A DNA stretch of 10,173 bases from contig DMZI01000040.1 of assembly GCA_003485325.1 (NCBI GenBank), positions 23,070 through 33,242 on the forward strand, written 5' to 3'. This DNA is from Desulfotomaculum sp. Lineage in GTDB: Bacteria > Bacillota > Desulfotomaculia > Desulfotomaculales > Nap2-2B. The translations under genes and the position numbers were made by a program. The notes below the pieces were generated by a model. That model searched no databases. It worked only from the letters and a program-made list of their open reading frames with translations, and had not been told where the DNA came from. Every line of letters begins with the position of its first letter. Within the stretch, counting starts at the first letter, position 1. Positions 6,538 through 10,173 of this stretch are shown piece after piece.

Positions 6538-8250
6538 ATGAAAGTTTCTCAGCTGCTGCTTCCCACATTGCGCGAGGCGCCGGCCGAGGCCGAAATAATC
6601 AGCCATCAGCTGTTATTAAGGGCGGGGTTTATCCGCAAGTCCGCAGCAGGTGTATATACATTGCTGCCGCTGGGTTTGAAAGTTATTAAGAAAATTGAGG
6701 CGATAGTAAGGGAAGAGATGAACAGAGAGGGAGCTCAGGAGATTATTATGCCAATCATTCAGCCCTCCGAGCTCTGGCAGGAATCGGGGCGTTGGAATGT
6801 TTACGGTCCGGAACTATTCCGCCTGGAAGACCGGCACGGAAGGGTTTTTTGCCTTGGCCCCACCCACGAGGAAATAATCACAGACTTAATCCGCAACGAG
6901 GTTCAATCATACAGGCAGCTTCCACTCCTGCTCTATCAGATCCAGAATAAATACCGTGATGAACGCAGGCCCCGGTTTGGTTTAATCCGCGGTCGCGAGT
7001 TCATTATGAAAGACCTTTATTCTTTTGATCGCGACGAAGCCGGCCTGGAGGTCAGCTATCAGAAAATGTTTAACGCATACAGACGGATTTTTGAACGCTG
7101 CGGTCTTTATTTCCGCCCGGTAGAAGCTGATTCGGGCGCAATCGGGGGCAGCGATACGCACGAGTTTATGGTCCTGGCTGAAACAGGGGAAGCATTGCTG
7201 GTTTTCTGCAGCCAGAATGATTGTGGTTATGCCGCCAATGTAGAAAGAGCGGCATCGCCTGTAAAGAAAAGAGTTGATTTCGAAGAACCCGGCCTGCTGG
7301 AGGAAGTGGCTACACCGGGGAAGCGGACTGTCGAGGAAGTAACTTTATTTTTGAATGTTGAGCCTCAAAAATTGATCAAGACCCTGCTTTATGAAACAGA
7401 GGCTGGATACGTGGCGGCTCTTGTAAGAGGTGACCGTATTATCAATCAGGTAAAGCTTCAAAAGGCGCTCGGTGTGCTCAGGTGTGATTTGGCTGACGCG
7501 GAGGTAGTAGAAAGGTTAAGCGGCGCAAGAGTCGGCTTTGCCGGGCCGGTGGGGTTAAAAGACTTAAGGCTGGTTGCTGATTTAGAAGTTATGGAGATGG
7601 CCAACGCTGTTTCAGGAGCGAACAAAGACGACGCTCATTTTATAAACGTAAATCCGGGGCGCGACTTTAACCCGGATCAGGTTGCCGACCTGCGCCAGGT
7701 ACAGGCAGGCGACCCCTGCCCAATCTGCGGTTCCGATTTGGAAGAAGCAAGGGGGATTGAAGTTGGGCAGGTTTTCAAACTGGGCTACAAGTATAGCAAA
7801 GCTCTTGGAGCCAATTATCTTGACGAGAAGGGCGCCAGTATTCCTATTTGCATGGGGAGTTACGGTATCGGCGTAACGCGTACCATGGCTGCGTCTGTCG
7901 AGCAAAACCATGATCAGAATGGAATAATCTGGCCTGTCAGCATTGCGCCTTATCAGGCGCTGGTTGTTCCTATAAACACCAGGGAAGATGAGCAGTTTAT
8001 ACTGGCGGAAAAGGTTTATGAATTGCTTTTAAACGCAGGTGTGGAAGCTGTCCTGGACGACCGCCAGGAAAGGGCCGGAGTTAAGTTTAAAGATGCCGAT
8101 CTGATCGGATATCCTTTGCGTCTTATTATCGGAAAGCAAGCGGTTGAAAGCAGCAATATAGAGGTGTTTCAACGTAAGAACGGCCAGACAATAACAGTTC
8201 CTTTAGAGCAAATAGTTAGCTTTGTAAAGGATTATTGCAGGCAAATATAG
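6538..8250 (+). CDS. proS: Prolyl-tRNA synthetase (bacterial type with editing domain)
   Basis: This class II aminoacyl-tRNA synthetase activates proline with ATP and charges tRNA-Pro in the cytoplasm. From the ATG at 6538 the protein has 570 residues, close to E. coli ProS (572). Class II motif 2 includes R140 and RGRE (151-154) in the run YRDERRPRFGLIRGREFIMKD. Motif 3 is GSYGIGVTR at 440-448. Between motifs 2 and 3, about residues 225-400, lies the YbaK-like insertion that hydrolyses mischarged Ala-tRNA-Pro; VKLQKALG and FINVNPGRDF fall in it. The C-terminal anticodon-binding domain begins near PYQALVVPIN. The start is set by GGGGTGAT and by the family's usual MKVSQLLLPTLREAP N-terminus. 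An upstream in-frame ATG (6481) comes from the inserted element. The insertion sequence now separates proS from ispG and may have altered its transcription. Confidence 0.98.
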   Translation: MKVSQLLLPTLREAPAEAEIISHQLLLRAGFIRKSAAGVYTLLPLGLKVIKKIEAIVREEMNREGAQEIIMPIIQPSELWQESGRWNVYGPELFRLEDRHGRVFCLGPTHEEIITDLIRNEVQSYRQLPLLLYQIQNKYRDERRPRFGLIRGREFIMKDLYSFDRDEAGLEVSYQKMFNAYRRIFERCGLYFRPVEADSGAIGGSDTHEFMVLAETGEALLVFCSQNDCGYAANVERAASPVKKRVDFEEPGLLEEVATPGKRTVEEVTLFLNVEPQKLIKTLLYETEAGYVAALVRGDRIINQVKLQKALGVLRCDLADAEVVERLSGARVGFAGPVGLKDLRLVADLEVMEMANAVSGANKDDAHFINVNPGRDFNPDQVADLRQVQAGDPCPICGSDLEEARGIEVGQVFKLGYKYSKALGANYLDEKGASIPICMGSYGIGVTRTMAASVEQNHDQNGIIWPVSIAPYQALVVPINTREDEQFILAEKVYELLLNAGVEAVLDDRQERAGVKFKDADLIGYPLRLIIGKQAVESSNIEVFQRKNGQTITVPLEQIVSFVKDYCRQI

Positions 8251-8266
8251 TAGAATGGAGAAAACT

Positions 8267-9427
8267 ATGTTAAAACGGGTTCTTATTTTATCGGTCTCAA
8301 TTGGAGAAGGCCACATGCAGGCGGCAATGGCCATAAAAGAGGCGATTTTGAAAAGGGATCCTTATACAGAAGTTAATATACTAGATACTTTTCGTTCTAC
8401 AAATCCAATTTGGGATAAAATGGTCAGCAATACCTATATGGAGATTTTAAGAATTACTCCCGCTTTTTATGGCTATCTTTACCGCCTGGCTGAAAAGGAG
8501 AGTATTCTTCACGGCACTGCCAGGGAAGAATTCAACAGGGTTTTAAATGTCGTAACCGCCCCGAGGCTTAACCAGTTGCTGAATGTTTATTCTCCGCAAG
8601 TTATAATCTGCACGCATCCGTTTCCGGTTGGTGTTTTAAACGGGTTAAAGGAGCGGGGTGAATATACGGGTCTGCTGGTTGGTATCCTTACTGATTTTAC
8701 GGTACACCCTTTCTGGGTTTTCCCCAAGGTGGACTTATATTCGGTTGCCGCCGAGGAAATTAGAATGACTTTTAAGGATTACAATTTCAATATTGATAGT
8801 GTCCACGCCTGTGGAATACCTATTAACAGTTGTTTTTTGGATTCGGTTAACAAGTCCGAGGTGAAATCCAAACTTTCTTTGCAGCAGAAGTTGAAGACCA
8901 TATTGGTTATGGGAGGCGGCCTGGGTATGGGGCCGATTTCCGATATAGTCAAGGTGTTAGGTGACGGCAGCATTCCCTGCCAGGTGATTGTAGTTACAGG
9001 CTACAACGAAACATTGCGGGCCAAACTGGAGCGCATGGTTCCTGATTTCAGCAATCCGGTTAGAGTACTGGGGTTTGCTGATAACGTTCATGAGTTAATG
9101 TCGGCTGCAGATTTAATGATCGGCAAGGCAGGAGGCTTAACCTGTGCGGAGGCCCTGGCCAAGGGACTGCCGATCTTTATAGTTGATCCGATTCCAGGCC
9201 AGGAAGTCCGCAATACGGAGTTTCTGTGCAAGGCGGGAGCAGCCGTACAGGCCAGCAATATAAAGGACCTGGCCAATAAAGTAGAAGAATATTTGAATGA
9301 ACCCCGTCGCTTACAGAAGATGTCTGTTTCTGCTTTACACATGGGTAAACCTCTGGCCGCCCAGTCTGTGATAAGGACAATTGAGAGTTATGTAGATTCT
9401 GTAAACCTGGAAGCGGCTGGAATCTAG
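8267..9427 (+). CDS. MGDG synthase/UgtP-like glycosyltransferase (GT28-type fold)
   Basis: This is a membrane-associated glycosyltransferase of the family that includes plant MGDG synthase and Bacillus UgtP, related to MurG. Known members transfer glucose or galactose from UDP-sugars to diacylglycerol. The acceptor here is not proven. From the ATG at 8267 it has 386 residues. The N-terminal domain (to about residue 175) starts with VLILSVSIGEGHMQAA, the typical glycine/histidine acceptor-side loop. The C-terminal GT28-like domain (about 200-350) has ILVMGGGLGMGP, GFADNVHELMSAADLMIGKAGG with TCAEAL, and DPIPGQEVRN, which form the nucleotide-sugar site. The start at 8267 is preferred over the ATG at 8255, because GGAG (8257-8260) lies 6 nt before it. 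The 8255 start would overlap that site and add four residues. It is 16 nt after proS, so probably co-transcribed. Confidence 0.9.
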   Translation: MLKRVLILSVSIGEGHMQAAMAIKEAILKRDPYTEVNILDTFRSTNPIWDKMVSNTYMEILRITPAFYGYLYRLAEKESILHGTAREEFNRVLNVVTAPRLNQLLNVYSPQVIICTHPFPVGVLNGLKERGEYTGLLVGILTDFTVHPFWVFPKVDLYSVAAEEIRMTFKDYNFNIDSVHACGIPINSCFLDSVNKSEVKSKLSLQQKLKTILVMGGGLGMGPISDIVKVLGDGSIPCQVIVVTGYNETLRAKLERMVPDFSNPVRVLGFADNVHELMSAADLMIGKAGGLTCAEALAKGLPIFIVDPIPGQEVRNTEFLCKAGAAVQASNIKDLANKVEEYLNEPRRLQKMSVSALHMGKPLAAQSVIRTIESYVDSVNLEAAGI

Positions 9428-9457
9428 CGGTATAAGATAGAACCGGGGAACGTGAAT

Positions 9458-9484
9458 GTGTCAACAACCCCGTCCCCGTGACAC
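9458..9484. repeat. Small palindromic (REP-like) element in the intergenic gap
   Basis: GTGTCA (9458-9463) and TGACAC (9479-9484) form a perfect 6-bp inverted repeat around a C-rich 15-nt centre. Read on the minus strand it is GTGTCACGGGGACGG, then GTTGTTGACAC. From memory this resembles dispersed GGGGACGGTTC-type palindromes in Clostridia genomes, which I cannot check here. No T-run follows on either strand, so it is not a good intrinsic terminator. It lies within the 79-nt gap (9428-9506), where I see nothing else that is convincing. Confidence 0.45.
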
Positions 9485-9506
9485 TCGTGACTGGGGTGCA
9501 AGGGCA

Positions 9507-10173
9507 ATGATCAGCGAAAAGGAAATAGTTATCCGGCTTACGTTTGCTTTTGTCTTGGGTGGAGTTATAGGTTTAGAGCGCGAACGAATATATATGAAGG
9601 CGCTCAAGTATTCCGCCGGTTTCCGGACACACGTTCTGGTTTGCATCGGCGCCACTGTATGCATGCTGATTTCCGAGCAGATGTATTTTTTATATCATGG
9701 AGATGCGGGACGGATTGCCGCCCAGGTAGTCAGTGGGATTGGTTTTTTGGGCGCCGGCGCAATCTTGCGCGAGGGATCTGTTGTAAGGGGTCTGACAACT
9801 GCTGCAAGCCTCTGGGTTGTAGCTTGTCTCGGGCTGGCTGTAGGGGGAGGTTTTTACCTTATGGCTGCAACAGGGACCTTTTTAGTGTTGTTTGCTTTAA
9901 TCATCCTGGGTACTGTTGAAGATTTGATACGCGGCGGGAGCCATGACAATGTCATTGTCGTTGAAGTGGACAGCGACTCGGAGGATATAGATAAAATTAG
10001 CCCTACACTTGAGGAATCAGGTGTTCAGGTAAAACGCATCAATCTCAGTAAAATGGAAGACAGATGTAAAGTTGAGGTAACTATAAAAACTCCTTATAGA
10101 ATAGACCTGATTACGGTATTAAAAAAGCTGGCTGATTTACCGGGGGTACACCGGATAGATCAAAAAACGGATG
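9507..10173 (+). CDS. MgtC/SapB family membrane protein, 3'-truncated by the window edge
   Basis: This is a membrane protein of the MgtC/SapB family. MgtC in Salmonella supports growth in low magnesium and inside macrophages by affecting ATP synthase. The role of family members in free-living Clostridia is unclear. The frame runs open to the window end, 222 complete codons. The family is often about 215-235 residues, so probably little is missing. Family marks are GLERE (22-26), AGFRTH (37-42), SGIGFLGAGAI (76-86) and the following VVRGLTTAASLW, spread over several hydrophobic segments in the first 140 residues. From about residue 148 a soluble ACT-like domain follows (NVIVVEVDSD onward to PGVHRID). 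The ATG at 9507 is 8 nt after GGGGTG (9493-9498). An in-frame ATG at 9456 after GGGG would add 17 residues read through the palindrome, which I consider less likely. Confidence 0.9.
   Translation, partial: MISEKEIVIRLTFAFVLGGVIGLERERIYMKALKYSAGFRTHVLVCIGATVCMLISEQMYFLYHGDAGRIAAQVVSGIGFLGAGAILREGSVVRGLTTAASLWVVACLGLAVGGGFYLMAATGTFLVLFALIILGTVEDLIRGGSHDNVIVVEVDSDSEDIDKISPTLEESGVQVKRINLSKMEDRCKVEVTIKTPYRIDLITVLKKLADLPGVHRIDQKTD

Noticed and set aside
9458..9484. Intrinsic terminator after the glycosyltransferase gene
   Set aside because: The stem is 6 bp with a 15-nt loop and no T-run follows on either strand.
1..10173. CRISPR array, tRNA or rRNA gene, phage module or a novel multi-gene defence system
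   Set aside because: No regularly spaced repeats, tRNA-like cloverleaf or unknown gene cluster was seen. Nearly all the sequence is explained by recognised housekeeping genes and one insertion sequence.

Overview
This window is a piece of a bacterial chromosome, most likely from an anaerobic, spore-forming Firmicute of the Clostridia (Desulfotomaculum/Pelotomaculum-like Peptococcaceae is my best guess). The reasons are the gene order cdsA-dxr-rseP-ispG-proS, typical of the Firmicutes uppS/cdsA/proS cluster, the strong GGAGG- and GGGGTGAT-type ribosome binding sites, the GTG starts, and a permease resembling sporulation protein YtvI. The taxonomic call is inference from gene order and protein style, not a database match.

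Layout. Positions 1-5166 (+ strand) are a tight run of five genes: the 3' part of cdsA (CDP-diacylglycerol synthesis), an AI-2E/YtvI-like permease, dxr (second step of the MEP isoprenoid pathway), rseP (site-2 intramembrane protease) and ispG (a late MEP-pathway iron-sulfur enzyme). Spacings are short (11, 18, -7 and 42 nt) and no terminator is visible, so they are probably co-transcribed. Positions 5208-6487 are a complete ISAzo13-family insertion sequence inserted in the opposite orientation, with imperfect 25-bp terminal inverted repeats, a 4-bp target duplication (GATT) and an intact DDE transposase. Positions 6538-9427 (+) hold proS (prolyl-tRNA synthetase with the bacterial editing insertion) and, 16 nt later, a UgtP/MGDG-synthase-like glycosyltransferase. 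After a 79-nt gap with a small palindrome, an MgtC/SapB-family membrane protein gene runs off the right edge.

How the genes fit together. cdsA and the glycosyltransferase concern membrane lipids. dxr and ispG make the isoprenoid precursors used for undecaprenyl phosphate and quinones. rseP cleaves membrane proteins such as anti-sigma factors, and proS charges tRNA-Pro. The insertion sequence splits what was probably one operon. Removing it and one GATT copy leaves an ispG-proS gap of 87 nt.

I see no undescribed defence or biosynthetic system here. The more unusual signals are in the 5' region of the insertion sequence: a perfect inverted copy of the terminal 10 bp flanking the transposase leader, and a ribosome binding site spaced for an out-of-frame ATG that leads to an A_AAA_AAA slippery heptamer. 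Two others are a non-glycine residue in the conserved NGPGEA loop of IspG and a palindromic element upstream of the mgtC-like gene.
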